This document shows positions 1-11,857 of a DNA stretch of 64,000 nucleotides, piece by piece. Source of the DNA: Cudoniella acicularis (lineage: Eukaryota > Ascomycota > Leotiomycetes > Helotiales > Helotiaceae); assembly GCA_013054445.1 (NCBI GenBank), contig JAAMPI010000043.1, positions 20,261-84,260 on the forward strand, in the 5' to 3' direction. The translations under genes were made by a program, and so were the position numbers. Below the pieces are notes generated by a model. It was not told the DNA's origin and made no database searches. It saw only the letters and a program-made list of their open reading frames with translations. Each line of letters begins with the position of its first letter. The first letter of the stretch is position 1.

Positions 1-888
1 GTACTGGTGGGCCAGTCAAGCGACGCTGTGACGGCATGAGCTCTTGTGAGCTCATGTGCCCAGGCTCAGAGCGATGGCAAGAGCTCTCCTCCTCGGGAAT
101 CGATTTGCAGGCTGAGAATCTGGAGACAGGAAAGTTCGAATTCCTGGTCAATCTCATTGGATTGACGGTTTGAGAAGCCTCCATTTCCGGGTCATCGAGC
201 ATGAGATCATCGGCATTTGGATCGTAGAGAGTTGAGGCTGTGTCCCAAGTCCGTATTGAGGAGCCATAAGATGACCTTTGAGTGCCATGTGTGTGTCTTC
301 GGTGGTCTGATGATGGGGAGAGCACGGGACAGGACTCGGCGATTGATGCAGCTGATGAGGCCAAAAGTCCTCTTTCGGAATCGGCGACAGTAGACCACGC
401 ATCCATGTCCTGAGAATCACTGAAGGTGATAGGTATCGTAGATGAGAAGTCTTGATCCCGGCTCAGTCCCATTGGCGTCCAGTTGTGCATTTCCTGGGAC
501 GTGGAAGGGAAATCGAGATCCATATCCAGCGGTCCGAATTGAAGATCGCCGAGAAAGGATTGATTCTGATTTTGTCCTGAGGTGTTCAAGGACAAGAAGC
601 CCGATCCTTGGGGTTGAATGTTGTTGGAAGGGCCTCCATGTTCAGGCGCAAACATCGCAACGTTCACATCATCTACAGCACTCAATTAACATCACAAGTC
701 CTCATAAACTGCGGGTTAATCTCACTCTGTGGCGCCTTGCAGTTCTCAAACCACGAGTCAATCTGCTCTTCACTCAATCCCTTCTCCAGAGTTAGGAATG
801 CCTTGTCGCTCTTCTGAAGCGGACCATTTCCTTTCGTCGAAACCCAGCGCCTTAACGTCCACTCCTGGTCTTCTGTAATCGGCTCCAT
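1..888 (-). CDS. Homeodomain-like protein, 3' part outside the window
   Basis: The gene reads leftward and its 3' end is cut by the window edge. The first exon encodes a charged N-terminus followed by EEQIDSWFENCKAP, which resembles helix 3 of a homeodomain: the W-F-x-N core is present, but the usual Arg after Asn is replaced. After the in-frame stop at about 682 an intron is needed. A second open stretch in another frame (about 1-640) is rich in Gln, Ser, Asp and Pro, as in activation regions of fungal transcription factors. I could not settle the junction; a donor GTGATG near 690 and an acceptor near 628 would be phase-compatible. The Met at 888 has a better start context than the upstream Met at 945. 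The role as a DNA-binding regulator is inferred from the helix-3 likeness only. Confidence 0.4.
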
Positions 889-945
889 TGTTGGGGCGCA
901 ACACAATCCTCTCTCGCGGGCTTTGTCAAGTATGTGATCATTCAA

Positions 946-3356
946 ATAAAGAATCGCAAAAACACACGCGGGCGAATGATTCTGAATTCACGACAATGAT
1001 GTGGAGCGAACGAGCGTAGTGGTGTCTGTCAATTCAGCCATCAGAACAACCATCCATCTGAAGTGACGCCCTCTTCCTCCCCGGCCGCATATGTAGTGGT
1101 ACCGCTCTCAATCCTTCCGTAGGGCAAACAGCGTGAGTTGAGAGGGCGCAAGCAGGTTTCGTTTCAGAGCTGCCTTCCTCCCCGAGCCATGTTCGCCCTC
1201 TCACCAGTTGCCTGCCAACCAGCCCCGGAGTGGGTGACCTGACAGACTGACGTGCAGGCCTCGCTGTGGCCCTCGTCCAATGCCAGCGCGCTTCCGCGAC
1301 CATGCGAGGCAAGAATACTCGGGTCCCGCATGTTTTGTTTTTTGGCACGGGGAATGGCGTCGAACTTGAAACGAGCGTGCATCCCATCACTAGCTGCTGC
1401 CCAACTGGTGAGCCTCATGAGATGGCATTTGGGGGGCAGTGATTGGCTGGCTCAATGAAACGGGTGGTTGGGGGCGGTGCGCTGGTGTGTGGCACAATTG
1501 CGAAGCGGGTCGGTGGTCGTGGGAGGCTGCCTGATTGGGCTGACTGCAGTTCGTTTTGGAAACGAGACGAGAGACTCGATCGAGGACAACTGTGAGTGAG
1601 TTGTACAATTCTTTGTGTGTGTGTGTGTGTTGGCGAGTATTGCGTTGGATTTTCCCGAGCGCTACCTTCAACGCGTATAAAACGCTTCGTTGTCCTGCCT
1701 AGAGAGCGCGGTGGGGGGTGGTGAGAATGGTTTCAAAGAAAAATGCAGAATGACATTGTGGCGGTCGAGGCAAAGATCTGACTTCGCCCTCTGGTTAATC
1801 TCCTATTTGTTTAATTGTCGAGAGACAATCGGGCTTTGAGATATCGGGGAAGTTCAAGTGCTTCTAGTGCTTCTAGTGCTTCTAGTGCTTCTAGTTCTAG
1901 ATTGTTTTCTCATTGTAGCCACAGAAAATTGTGAGGGATTGGCACCAGGTAGCAATTGCTTTTTATTTTTGATTGCAGCAAGACATTTTGAAAAATAAAG
2001 TTTTCATGGTTGTTGAATAACATTTAAGCATAAATAATGTTAAAATCTAAATCATCAGTATGCAATAGAGGAGATTCACTATTCGTTACTGCTATTCGAG
2101 GACCTGGCATACGAGCGAGCTTGATACTGGACATTGCCAGATACTCATCTGTAGCGTGGCAGATTCCATATCTCGGAGTTAAAACAATACAGATTCATGC
2201 TATCATCCCTCGCTTTGTTGCAGAACACTGTTGAATATGCCGTGGTCTTGTGCCGAGGCAGTCATGAAAAGTGTGGTGGGTGCCGAGCAGAATCACGTAG
2301 CTAGAGTTTGAGGATATACTCCAAAGCTCTCCCCTTTCTCCTATTATCTTGATTCTTCTTCTCCTCATTGCGGTTCCCGTCAATAAACATATCTCCAATA
2401 TATATTTTATATCCATGCTAAGATCCCGATTTCAGCTGCTTCTATCCCCTTGACAATTTCCCATTAACCGGGGTGAGTGGGGGTGACCTTTACTGCTGGA
2501 TTTTTAGCAGGAGTTCCTCTGTCGCTGTCCAATTTATTCGTGAAGCACAGGTTCCCAGGAAAGGCTCGGCTCTTTATCCCCTTAAACTTGTGTCGCCTAT
2601 TAAATAGGGTAAACAAATTCAAAGAAAGAAAGAAAGATTCCGCGGCTAGGCGGCTCTTATTTTTTTTTTCTTACTTTTCTTTTATAACCTTTTTTTTCTT
2701 TTCTCTTAACTCGGACCGAAAGCCTCTTTCTCTTACCTTTTATCATTTAACCTCGAATAATCATTTTTTAAAACAAACACAACTCAAACTCAAGCCCTTC
2801 CCACCCTCTCTTTCCTCTGCCGTCCTATTCATTTCCTCAAATCACACTCATCAAAACCTAACTAACAAAACAACAGAAGTCGTTTTCTACTATCTCTCCC
2901 TCTTCCTTCCTTCCTCCTCCTCCTCCCCACCCGCCTCGCACAAAACAAAAAAAGATCAACACCGCGTTACTACTATTTCAGGCTTTCGGGTAGTTTAGTG
3001 GTAAACATTGAATATACTTGGTAAATTCTCTACGGCGTAGAGCAACCACCTCGGAATTCGGCAAGTAAGAATAACCTCCTTTATAAAGTTGCAAGTGGTA
3101 AACAGGGGGTGAGATGGCTTGAGAATTTGGCGCATGATGTTCTTAGCGGGACGTTAAGCTTCTTTTTTATTGACTATTATAGTGAATTGGCGAGCTCGTA
3201 GCATGAGGTACAAAAACAATACTATGAGCGCTCCTGACTCGAACGCAGGGATTTCAAAGATCGACGGCATTCTAAATATTTATGTAAGCAAGCAATTCTA
3301 ATAAACATGTATACATCTCATAAATATCACCACCATTGCCTCATTCATAATCTCAT
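946..3356. other. 2.4-kb intergenic region, no convincing gene
   Basis: No open frame here has coding character on either strand. It holds a short GT microsatellite (about 1613-1631), a TATA-like GTATAAAACG at about 1675, a 9-bp tandem repeat (listed separately), an AAAG run near 2620 and a strongly pyrimidine-rich tract from about 2640 to 2960 that looks like fungal 5'-leader or promoter sequence. A rightward ORF of 173 codons at 2477-2998 is mostly this low-complexity tract and is not called as a gene. Confidence 0.5.
1858..1900. repeat. 9-bp tandem repeat, four full copies
   Basis: The unit GTGCTTCTA is repeated exactly four times from 1858 to 1893 and followed by a shortened copy GTTCTAG. 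It is a perfect short minisatellite inside intergenic DNA and probably arose by slippage. Confidence 0.9.
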
Positions 3357-5623
3357 TCACAACTTCGCTCTTACCTCAGTAGCTTTATGCAACTCCCCAC
3401 CCTTCTCCCTAAAATACTCCGCGATTTTACCCCTTGCCACCTCAACCACAGCCGCATCCTCCACCGTCGCCGGAACCTGGACCCCCTTATCGAATTCCTC
3501 ATGCACGGCATTCTCAATCAATTCTCGCAAAACTCTTCGTAGAGTTTTGCCAGATCGTGTTTTGGGAATCATGCCTTTGCCTTGGATCATGCCTCCGAGG
3601 GAAGCGATGGCGCCAATTTGCGTGCGTACTAATTTCTGCACTTCGCTGAAGAGTTGGTCGGAGGGGACGGCAGAGGGTGGGTGGTCGGCGGTGGAGAGAG
3701 TCACGAATGCGAATGGGAGGTGGCCTTTGAGTGCATCGGGTATGCCGACCACGCAGCATTCGGCGATGATGGGGTGTGATGAGATGGCTTGTTCGATGGA
3801 ACCTGTGGTTTTGTTAGCTTTGGAATTAATCGGCAGGGAAGAGCGTGACTTACCAGTACTAAATCTGTGAGCAGCGACGTTGATGATATCGTCGGACCTC
3901 GACATCACATGAATGTATCCGTCATCGTCAATCATTCCTGCATCACCAGTATCAATCCATTGTCCCTCGAATCGCTTCAAGTATCCCCTGTAAAATCGCT
4001 CTTCATCTTGCCAAAGAGTTCTGAAGCCGGTAGGTGCTAATGGCATCGCGAGAACGATGTTACCCATTGTTCCTTTCTTGACCTCATTTCCGGAGTCATC
4101 GACGACTCTGACATCAAATCCCGGCATGGCTTTTCCAGCGCTCCCGGGTTTAATACCCAGGGGCTCAACACCTCTCTCTTGTGTTTTGCGATCTTTCCCG
4201 GCATGAGGCACTAGCGCAATCCCCGAAATGGGCGAACCAGACTCTGAAGACCACCAATTGTCAATAACCCTCGCCCCGTTGGATCCGTAATTATGAAGGA
4301 GTTCCTGGTATATTGTCACGATACTTGGTTCCGATCGCTCGCCTGCCAAGAAAAGCGCGTTCAACGATTTGATACCACCCCTTTCACCAATTTTCTTGAA
4401 TAGCTTATTCTCCGGATCATCTCTCCGAATGGCTCTCAATGCTGTTGGGGCTGTAAAAAGTGTATTGACTCTGTATTCTTCGATAATTCGCCAGAATGTG
4501 CCTGCATCTGGCGTTCCGATAGGCTTGCCCTCAAAAAGGACCGTGGCTGCACCTGTCAAGAGTGGCGCGTATAAAATGTATGAATGACCAACGACCCACC
4601 CAATATCGGATGCGCAAAACATAACATCGCCAGGTCCATGAATACCAAAGAGATAGCTGATGGATAAGTGGAGTCCGACCGCATGTCCGCCAGCTTCTCG
4701 AAGGACTCCCTTTGGCAGCCCAGTGGTTCCTGACGTATAGATGATATAAATGCCGTCGCTAGATTTGACAGGGACACAATCGGCCTTTAATCCCCTGAAA
4801 CACGCGCTATGTACCAATCGCTGCCAATTTCGCTCCCCTCCTAGTTTATTGACATTGTCCCAACGAAGTTGGTCTCGTTGCCATATAATTGTCTTGTTCG
4901 GTTTGTGTGAAGAGAGGCTGATTGCTTCTGTGATGAAGGGTTTGTATGTCATAGGATGTTTTGCGCCATCAATTCCGCAAGAGGCTGTCAGGATGGCGAC
5001 AGGCTTGGAGGCATCTATTCGTTGAGCCAAGGAGGCAGGAGCAAATCCACCAAAGACAACGGCGTGGATTGCACCTAGTCGTGAAATCGCGAGGGTTCCG
5101 ATGAGAGCGGCAGGTATCATGGGCACTGCGAAAGAGATTATTAGTATGATTGCAAACAAACTGTTGACTCTACAGCTCAATTGGGGCCAGGAGTTGGCCT
5201 CGGCAGACAATACCCAGCAAAGTGCAGCCGAGTCGTGGCATACTCACTATAAATCAGAACAACATCTCCCTTCTTAACGCCTTCCTCCCTCAAAACCCCC
5301 GCGAATGTTTCCACTTCCTTCTGTAGCTGTTTATATGTATATTTCTGCTTTGTTTTTGTGACCGGGCTATCCCAAATAATCGCCGTATGATCCCCGTGCC
5401 CAACGAGAACGTGTCTATCCACACAATTGTAGCATGTCGAGATCTCACCATCGGGGAACCATTCCCAGTGGTCATGCTCAACTCCAGATTTCAGCGACTT
5501 CTTGACTCTTGAAAGCGTGGAACTGGGCCTCTTATGCCAGTCTAAATGGGAGGCTTGCTCAGCCCAAAAAGACTCGGGATCGGTGAGTGAGTGGTGCTGG
5601 ACTTCGTCTTGGGGGTGAGACAT
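3357..5623 (-). CDS. Propionyl-CoA synthetase-type acyl-CoA ligase (ACSS3/PrpE-like)
   Basis: It activates a short-chain carboxylate (propionate, possibly acetate or acetoacetate) to its CoA thioester through an acyl-AMP intermediate. Exons are 5623-5248, 5125-3854 and 3802-3357, giving 697 residues; both introns have GT-AG ends and the first has a TACTAAT branch site. The N-terminal ACAS_N part (SFWAEQASHLDWHK) is followed by the AMP-binding core with the P-loop-like YTSGTTGLPKGV, the adenylate-binding DNWWSSESG, the hinge-region WIDTGDAG and the C-terminal catalytic lysine in PKTRSGKTLRR. The protein ends in Ala-Lys-Leu, a PTS1-type tripeptide, which suggests peroxisomal import and a link to propionyl-CoA from odd-chain or branched-chain oxidation. 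Length and motif order match PrpE/ACSS3 better than acetyl-CoA synthetase; the exact substrate is an inference. Confidence 0.9.
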
Positions 5624-6546
5624 GCTGAAGGTCTAGAAGGATGGTCAGCGTGATGCTATGTTCGAAGGGGGTTGCCATACTTGAACGAATATGGGGTATA
5701 TGTAAAGTCTATAATCACAATATTAATGGAAGCTTTTAATAAGCTTGGAACCATATTGAGCGTCACTGCCAAGGATTTTGTGCTAGTGCCGGGATAAGGA
5801 AAAGAAGAAAAGTGAGATGGGAGAGAGTGAGTGAGTGAGTGAATATTGAAGCTGAGAGCCCAATTAAGTAAAGCAACAGCTTTTGGTTTAACCCGCGGAT
5901 ATGCTGCCGGGCCTGAGGAAACCTACTCTTTCAAGCTAACAGCGCCAGTGCTAGGCCTAGAAGCTGCTCTCCACACCGAAGGTTGTCTCCGAAAGAGGAT
6001 GTCGCTTAGGCTGTGCCCCAGCCATTCCCCGCATTGCGCTAGACCCCTTACTCGTTAAGCTCGGCACAAACGTCACCGTGGTCCGATGCTCGCTATTCTC
6101 CGGCAATACAGACCTCGACCTTTGAAAACATTTGAAAACTCACAGTATAATAGCTTGCAGATATAGACTAAATCATCTTAGAAACCCTTTTTCCTACCGT
6201 TGCCTCCGCACCTAGTGCTCACTAGCGCTCAGAACTTAATAGTTGCTGCTTTTGCAAGTTTATTTTCTGTCTAAACAATAGATACGGAAGTATATCGGCT
6301 CCTTACACCTAAATATTTGGCCAGTCTTACTCCCTGGGTGTAAGCGAGCCCTCCCCCCTTTGACACGGGGCTGAGACCCACAGTACTATTCCTGTGGAAT
6401 GAGGAAGCACGAAAGAGCTAGCAGGATTTCATCAGTTTCATAAAACAGAAACCACATCCACATCCACACCCAAGATTTCATAATGCCCATTACCAATATA
6501 TTATTCACAAATCGTCATATTTCACAGGTGTTTAACAAATTGCCGT
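5624..6546. other. Intergenic region upstream of the acyl-CoA ligase
   Basis: About 920 bp. The first 200 bp are the likely promoter of the leftward ligase gene; the GAGTGAGTGAGTGAGTGAAT stretch near 5825 is a small repeat. The 70-codon rightward ORF at 5846-6058 has no recognisable features. Nothing else is supported. Confidence 0.4.
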
Positions 6547-7420
6547 TTAATAATACTCGTCTTCTGTATCCCAACTCGAACAGCTCTCCCTGCACTCAAT
6601 AGCCGAAAACGAATTATTTAACCAAGTAGATTCAAAATCCTTCCAAAATCCATCAGTGCTTATCTTCACAAGGGGTAGCGTTCGCCCCACAACGTCCCAG
6701 CCTGCCACCGAGCTATAAACAATTCGATGGATTCTAGGGACTGAATTAACACGTGGCCACAATAAACCTTTGGACTATGATGACTCACTGGAGATAGTTG
6801 CTGCTCTTAGTGCTCTCTACATTAGAGAGAGCTAAATGAGTATCGGGATTAGAGGGCGAGGGCGAGTAGTATTCCTCGGGGACTGGCTCCTCGACTTCAT
6901 CCCAATTACTAGTTCCCCAGTCCTCCCTGTCAAAATCATCACCCCACCCATCTCTCTCTGGGTGGTGCCACTCAACATAATCTAAGTCAATATTTATCTG
7001 CCTCTGCGAGGCAGTCTCCCACCTGCCATCCAGAGAATTGTCATTCTCTCTGGGAATATCGTAGAATGAAGAAGTATCGATCTCCTGGATTCTCGGAGGG
7101 ATGGCATTAGGTCCCCCCTAAGCTTCGATCACATCGTCAAGCCATCTGTTGATGCGCTTTGTCCGGCAGATCTCGTCTTCCTCTGTCCATTCTGGCCTTT
7201 CTGGCTCCGGAAATGGGTTATCTATGTCGAGTGGAACCAATGTGTCCCATGCTAAGTCGGTAACTGGGTGAGGTACTAGGTTAGCATTTGCGTGAGTATT
7301 GGATGCAGCGGCACACTTATAGGTTACAGGATTGCTGCCCTCGTACTTGAATTCTTTGTGTGCGTCCATGGTATTATTATGGTTGAGCACCGATACATAT
7401 GAAGTAGGTTTGATTCCCAA
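6547..7420 (-). pseudogene. Small hypothetical gene, interrupted by an in-frame stop
   Basis: From 7420 a leftward frame encodes a Trp/Asp/Glu/Pro-rich hydrophilic protein. It meets TAG at 7118-7120, and the same frame then stays open for another 108 codons with identical character (many W, D, E, for example DYVEWHHPERDGWGDDFD), ending near 6793 at a possible GTGAGT donor. A further open stretch at 6762-6547 ends in DTEDEYY and could be a last exon, although a GTGAGT-to-TTCAG intron would leave it out of phase. The composition on both sides of the stop argues for one gene. No known domain is recognised. It may be a lineage-specific gene with a nonsense mutation, or a live gene with an intron I cannot place. 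Confidence 0.4.
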
Positions 7421-8231
7421 GGGAAGAGGGGATTTTCGAGAGCACGTTTTCCGACTACTTGTTCGATGCTACTTTTTAACGCCGTTTTTCGAAATTCTTT
7501 GTCAGCCCTGTTGTCGAACTCTATTCCTCGCTCCCTTTTTAGGAAAAAAATCTCGAAAATCTTAAAGGACAGAATTGTTCATAGATTACTATTCAAGCAC
7601 ATAGGAGATATTATAAATTTGAGGTCAGAATTATCCAAGTATTTGAGCTAGTGTCACGCGAAAGGTCTGCTCCCTAAACCGCTTTCGCCCTTTTTAGCAC
7701 GATGGCTTCCGATCCAGAACCAGAACTTGGGTTTCCAGGTGCTACATGTGACTACCGGTATTTGAGTGCCGAATAACCCGTCAATGCTGTGGTTAAAAGG
7801 AAAGGTGAGCACGGAACTTGTAGAAATTCTTGGTAGTAGTTGGGATTTGATTATGGCAAACACGGATGTAGCAAACAAAATCCTAGAAATTAAATTGTAA
7901 TAATGAAGAACTGATGGAAATAAGCCACTTGACCTACTGTAAGGCATCAATAGGGAAAGAGACACATTCACCGTAATGAGGCCGAGTACTCGACCAACAG
8001 AAGATACTCAGGAGGGCATGGAGACCTTGTAGAAAGTGTAGCAAAAATATGCAAATATGATGCCACTTGGTGTGTAGAATAGATGCATGGCATCGCTTGC
8101 AGGATGAATGGTTTCCTGACCAAATGGTGCGTCATCGGAAGGTTTCTCTGTAACCCCATTTCCCGTGGCTTTTCTCCTTCACAAACAAAATCATGCTGTT
8201 TTATTACCCAACACAAACGCTAGTAAAATGC
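7421..8231. other. Intergenic region, nothing recognised
   Basis: About 810 bp between the broken hypothetical gene and the 3' end of the hydroxymethyltransferase gene. Several ORFs of 60-105 codons exist on both strands but none has coding composition, a good start context or a known motif. The part next to 8231 is the likely 3' UTR of the neighbouring gene. Confidence 0.4.
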
Positions 8232-9997
8232 CTACGATGTCGCCTCCCAAGGTAACGAGAACGTTCCCACCCACTCCTCAACTTCACTTCTTAGCTGCAC
8301 GATCTCTCTTTCATTGTCGCCTTCCCCGAGGTACTCTAGGAAGGCCTTCACACTACCAGGATTCTTCCTTCCCTTTGCCTCGGCTGCCTCCTTTGCTGTT
8401 TTTGCCAAGCGTTGTGTAATGGTCACAGCTCTGTTCACCACATCTGCTACTCTGACAAAGTCTTCAGGTTGGAAACCTCTGGTGGTCATGGCGGGAGTTC
8501 CCATTCGTAAACCACCCGGTTTTAAGGCAGATTTGTCGCCTGGCACGGTATTCTTGTTGCTTGCTACTCCAACAAGCTCTAGGACTCGCTCCACTCTAGC
8601 ACCATCAACACTTTGAGGCTTCAAATCGACCAGTACAAGGTGGTTATCGGTTCCACCAGACACGATCGTATATCCAAGACCACCAGACTCCTTTGAATCG
8701 CCTAGCCGCTTTGCAAAAGCCTTGGCATTAGCAAGAACTGCCTCCTGATATGATCTGAACCCAGGACTTTGTGCCTGCTTCAAAGCTACTGCTAGGGCTG
8801 TAATGGTATGATTATGTGGCCCACCCTGGTGTCCGGGAAAGACCGAGGAATTGATTGGATCTTCAAGATTCCACTTTTCCTCCTCTTTTGTCTTGGGATT
8901 GACCCCTTTCACGCCCTTTCTAAAGAAAATCATAGCACCTCTTGGACCTCGTAATGATTTGTGTGTAGTCGTAGTAACGACGTCTGCAAATTCGAAGGGG
9001 GTGGGAATAACTCGAGCAGCGACTAAACCGGAGATGTGTGCCATATCAGCAAGTAAGTATGCTCCCACCTTGTCAGCAATGTCTCGAAACTTTTCATAGT
9101 CAATTAGCCTGCTATATGCAGATGTGCCGGCGACGATAAGTTTCGGTCTGTAAATCATCGCCAGTTCTTCTAGCTTGACATAGTCGATCAGGCCTGTTTG
9201 TTCGTCCAGCCGATATGGCAAAGTCTCGAAATATTTTGAAATGGCAGAGATCTTTTTAGTAGGTGTTTGGTACCCATGTGAGAGATGTCCACCGTGCGGC
9301 AAATCCAGGCCCATTATTCGGTCATGTGTATTGAGGAGCGCGGAGTACGCATATAAATTCGCAGGTGATCCAGATAAAGCTTTGCAAATCAGCCAATGCC
9401 AAAAAATTGATCTCCACAAACGTACGTTGCACATTGACACCCCATTCCAAGTCCTTCAGGCCAAAAGTCTGCAGTGCTCTAGCCTGGCATAATCTTTCCG
9501 CTTCATCGACGAATTCATTACCACCATAATACCGTGCCCCTGGATATCCTTCGGAATATTTGTCTAGCCGAGTCAGTGACGAGAATCTCTCCTCGTTCGA
9601 GAAGCTTACTTTGCATCACACTTCCAAGCGCATCGAGGACTGCTTGTGAGGTGAAGTTTTCCGAGGGAATCAGGTTAATGAAATGCTTCTGCCTTCGTTT
9701 CTCCTGCACATCCGTCAGTAAGGGTCCATCGAGGGGTATTGTAAAGAAACGCACATTTTGTAGAATGCTGTAAATGGCCGGATCGGCATATTCAAGGTGC
9801 GCAGAAAGAAGCTTTAACTCGTCAGCATTGAAATGGCGCATTGCATAAACATTTCTCTTCACCTTCTGCTGCGACTCTGCAGTCATTGATGATGCCGCTC
9901 GTCTCGTACCACTTCTCGATGTATACCGGTATGTCGACGCAGCCCTGCACGCAACAGCACTCCAAACGGGCCGGGAGGCCTCCTTGAAGAGAAACAT
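8232..9997 (-). CDS. Serine hydroxymethyltransferase, mitochondrial form
   Basis: A PLP enzyme that interconverts serine and glycine while charging tetrahydrofolate with a one-carbon unit. Exons are 9997-9755, 9703-9610, 9563-9426 and 9379-8232, giving 540 residues with three short GT-AG introns of 46-51 nt. Recognisable blocks are the substrate-binding [15 protein letters not shown] (made by joining exons 2 and 3), [16 protein letters not shown] (exons 3 and 4), [12 protein letters not shown], the PLP-lysine motif [13 protein letters not shown] and the C-terminal [16 protein letters not shown]. About 50 residues rich in Arg, Ser and Ala precede the conserved start of the fold, as expected for a mitochondrial presequence. 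An internal Met (SSMTAESQQ) could serve as start of a cytosolic form. All key residues I can check are present. Confidence 0.95.
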
Positions 9998-10398
9998 GAT
10001 AATCTAAAATGGTCAGTTCAGGTACCGATAACAGGAGAAAGCAATTGCACCTAATTCTGGCCACAGATTTGGGCGCGGTGCTTTGCTCGCAAGCAAATGC
10101 AGGAGTCATTAATTCAAAGCTTCCCCGCCACGGAATCCGGTCGGCGGTCGGCAAGCAGAAAGTAGGTCCGGCTGCCGCTTTTTCGCTCCACAGAAAACCA
10201 GCTGAAATTAGCGCTGCAGCACCAGATATAGTAAAAGCGGCGGGATTCTTGTGTGATACTTATCGCTGCGCCAGAATTCGTTCTTGACCTCTTTCTTTCT
10301 TCTTTCCTCACAACTACAGCGGATATGACGAGTAGCTTTCATGACAGCCCCAGCTCTCGCTTTGCAGCGGGCGATGCTGATATGTCTCTGGGCTCACA
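9998..10398. promoter_or_regulatory. Upstream region of the hydroxymethyltransferase gene
   Basis: 400 bp between the SHMT start and the 3' end of a small leftward ORF. It should hold the SHMT promoter. No specific binding site is clear to me. Confidence 0.3.
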
Positions 10399-10695
10399 TC
10401 ACCACCGGTTGAAGGGACAATGTGTTATCTGATCCGTCTTGGGTTGATTTTCATGAATTGCATCAATTTCGCGCACCTTTCTTGTCTCAAGCCTTCGGGC
10501 ATCGTTTCTACCGATCTTGGTTTGTTTCGCAGGTGAAGTATGCTCCAGCAGTTGGCCTGGGAGCATCACAACATCAATGTTGTTTCGTTGCGCCTTCGTA
10601 AGTTTTGATGACTGCCGGGTCTTGCTTCCCCGCCTTTCCGTCTTACCACCTTGCTCTATAATTTTGCCGTCTTCGATATCCGATTTTGTAGGCAT
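10399..10695 (-). CDS. Small basic hypothetical protein
   Basis: A single-exon leftward frame of 98 codons. The product is very hydrophilic and rich in Lys, Arg, Gln and Thr (for example KTERRGSKTRQSSKLTKAQR), with no signal peptide, membrane segment or known domain. A TATA-like run TATATATAAAC lies about 35 bp upstream of the start codon on the same strand, which is close for a promoter. Composition is more protein-like than in neighbouring spurious ORFs, but no family is recognised, so this could also be a chance ORF. Confidence 0.35.
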   Translation of the reverse strand: MPTKSDIEDGKIIEQGGKTERRGSKTRQSSKLTKAQRNNIDVVMLPGQLLEHTSPAKQTKIGRNDARRLETRKVREIDAIHENQPKTDQITHCPFNRW

Positions 10696-11033
10696 TGCTG
10701 AACCATTTCGCAGATAACCTACTGTTTATATATATGAATATCGCTTCTCACCCCACACTGAGTGCATCACGTTGGGTTCGGGTTCGATTTGGATTTGGAT
10801 TTCTAGTAGAAAATTAGCTACATGGCGACAATTCAAGAGGTTCGTTTTCGATCATCACGGCGTTTGTAGGAATAGACAATTCAAAGTCACCGTAAAACCG
10901 GAAGAACACAATATTGTTCAGAGATCATGATACCATTGACCGTGCAATAATGCAAGAAAGACCGGTAAAAGCAACCGGCCTGTATTTAAGACCTTGCCAA
11001 ACACTCCATATGCTACCAACAAAAAAGTGCCCT

Positions 11034-11857
11034 TTACTTTGTCTCGGTCTCTTCCTCCTCGCCGAATTGTGCACGTTGCTTGGCAACCACTCTCTCTTGC
11101 TTCCTCTCGCGAGCAGCTTTAGTCTTCGCACGCTTGGCATCCATCTCCTCCTTGATAACTCTCTCACGTGCCTTCTCGGCCTTAGCCTTGTGGATCTGTT
11201 GCATATTAGCCTCTGCGGAGTAAACAACCATAAATCAACATACGTGCTCAACCAACGCCCTCTTGTGCTTGAAGGTATTACCCTTGCTGAGATGGTACAG
11301 TTCGTGGTACAGGTGCTTATCGATCTTGCCACTGGCACGGTACTTGACTAGGAGACGGCGGAGAACACGGAGGCGTCGCATCCAAACGACCTGGCTGTCA
11401 AAGAGTCAGAGATAGCTCCGAAAGTAAGCTCCTTAATTGCGTACCTTGGCATACGAGCATCTGCAGTACCCTTCCTCTTACCAAAACCACGGTGTCTGCC
11501 AATTCTTCGAGCGGCTGTGAGTTCGCGGGCGCGGGATCGAGAGTGCATGGTGACAGGCTTGCGGATGATAAGGCCATCGGCCACGAGCTTCCGGATGGTC
11601 TGGCGGGAGTTGGCATTGGAGATTTCGCTGGTCTCATTGGGATCGAGCCAGATCTTGCGCTTTCCACAGCCGACGACGGACGCCGCCAGGCGCTTTTGGG
11701 TGGTGAGGTTGACCCTATCGTGAAAACGGTATGTCAGCTTCTGTTTCTGTGAATGGAAAATCGATGACGCAGCCAGCGCGAGCCCCAGTACGTCCATGCC
11801 ATCGCGCAAAAGGGCCTTCGTCTGAACATAATGCCGTGAAGGACTAGACGCTTACAT
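11034..11857 (-). CDS. 60S ribosomal protein L19 (eL19)
   Basis: A component of the large ribosomal subunit. Exons are 11857-11856, 11714-11445, 11394-11244 and 11195-11034, giving 194 residues. The first exon carries only AT of the start codon; a 141-nt intron then supplies the G, and the protein starts [20 protein letters not shown], the family signature. Further hallmarks are [51 protein letters not shown] and the C-terminal charged helix [19 protein letters not shown] start codon split by a long first intron is common in fungal ribosomal protein genes, where first introns often carry regulatory elements. Length matches the family (about 190 residues). Confidence 0.95.

Noticed and set aside
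2477..2998. 173-codon rightward ORF
   Set aside because: Mostly pyrimidine-tract low complexity (poly-Phe/Ser/Leu); better explained as leader or promoter sequence.
2985..3075. tRNA-like A-box string GGTAGTTTAGTGGTAAAC
   Set aside because: No matching acceptor stem, anticodon arm or B-box follows on the same strand, so no cloverleaf can be formed.
3225..3262. B-box-like GCGTTCGAGTCAGG on the minus strand
   Set aside because: The T-stem pairs poorly and no 5' half with complementary acceptor stem is found 70 nt upstream.
5846..6058. 70-codon ORF upstream of the acyl-CoA ligase
   Set aside because: No motif, no neighbour support, and it lies within the probable promoter or leader of the ligase gene.
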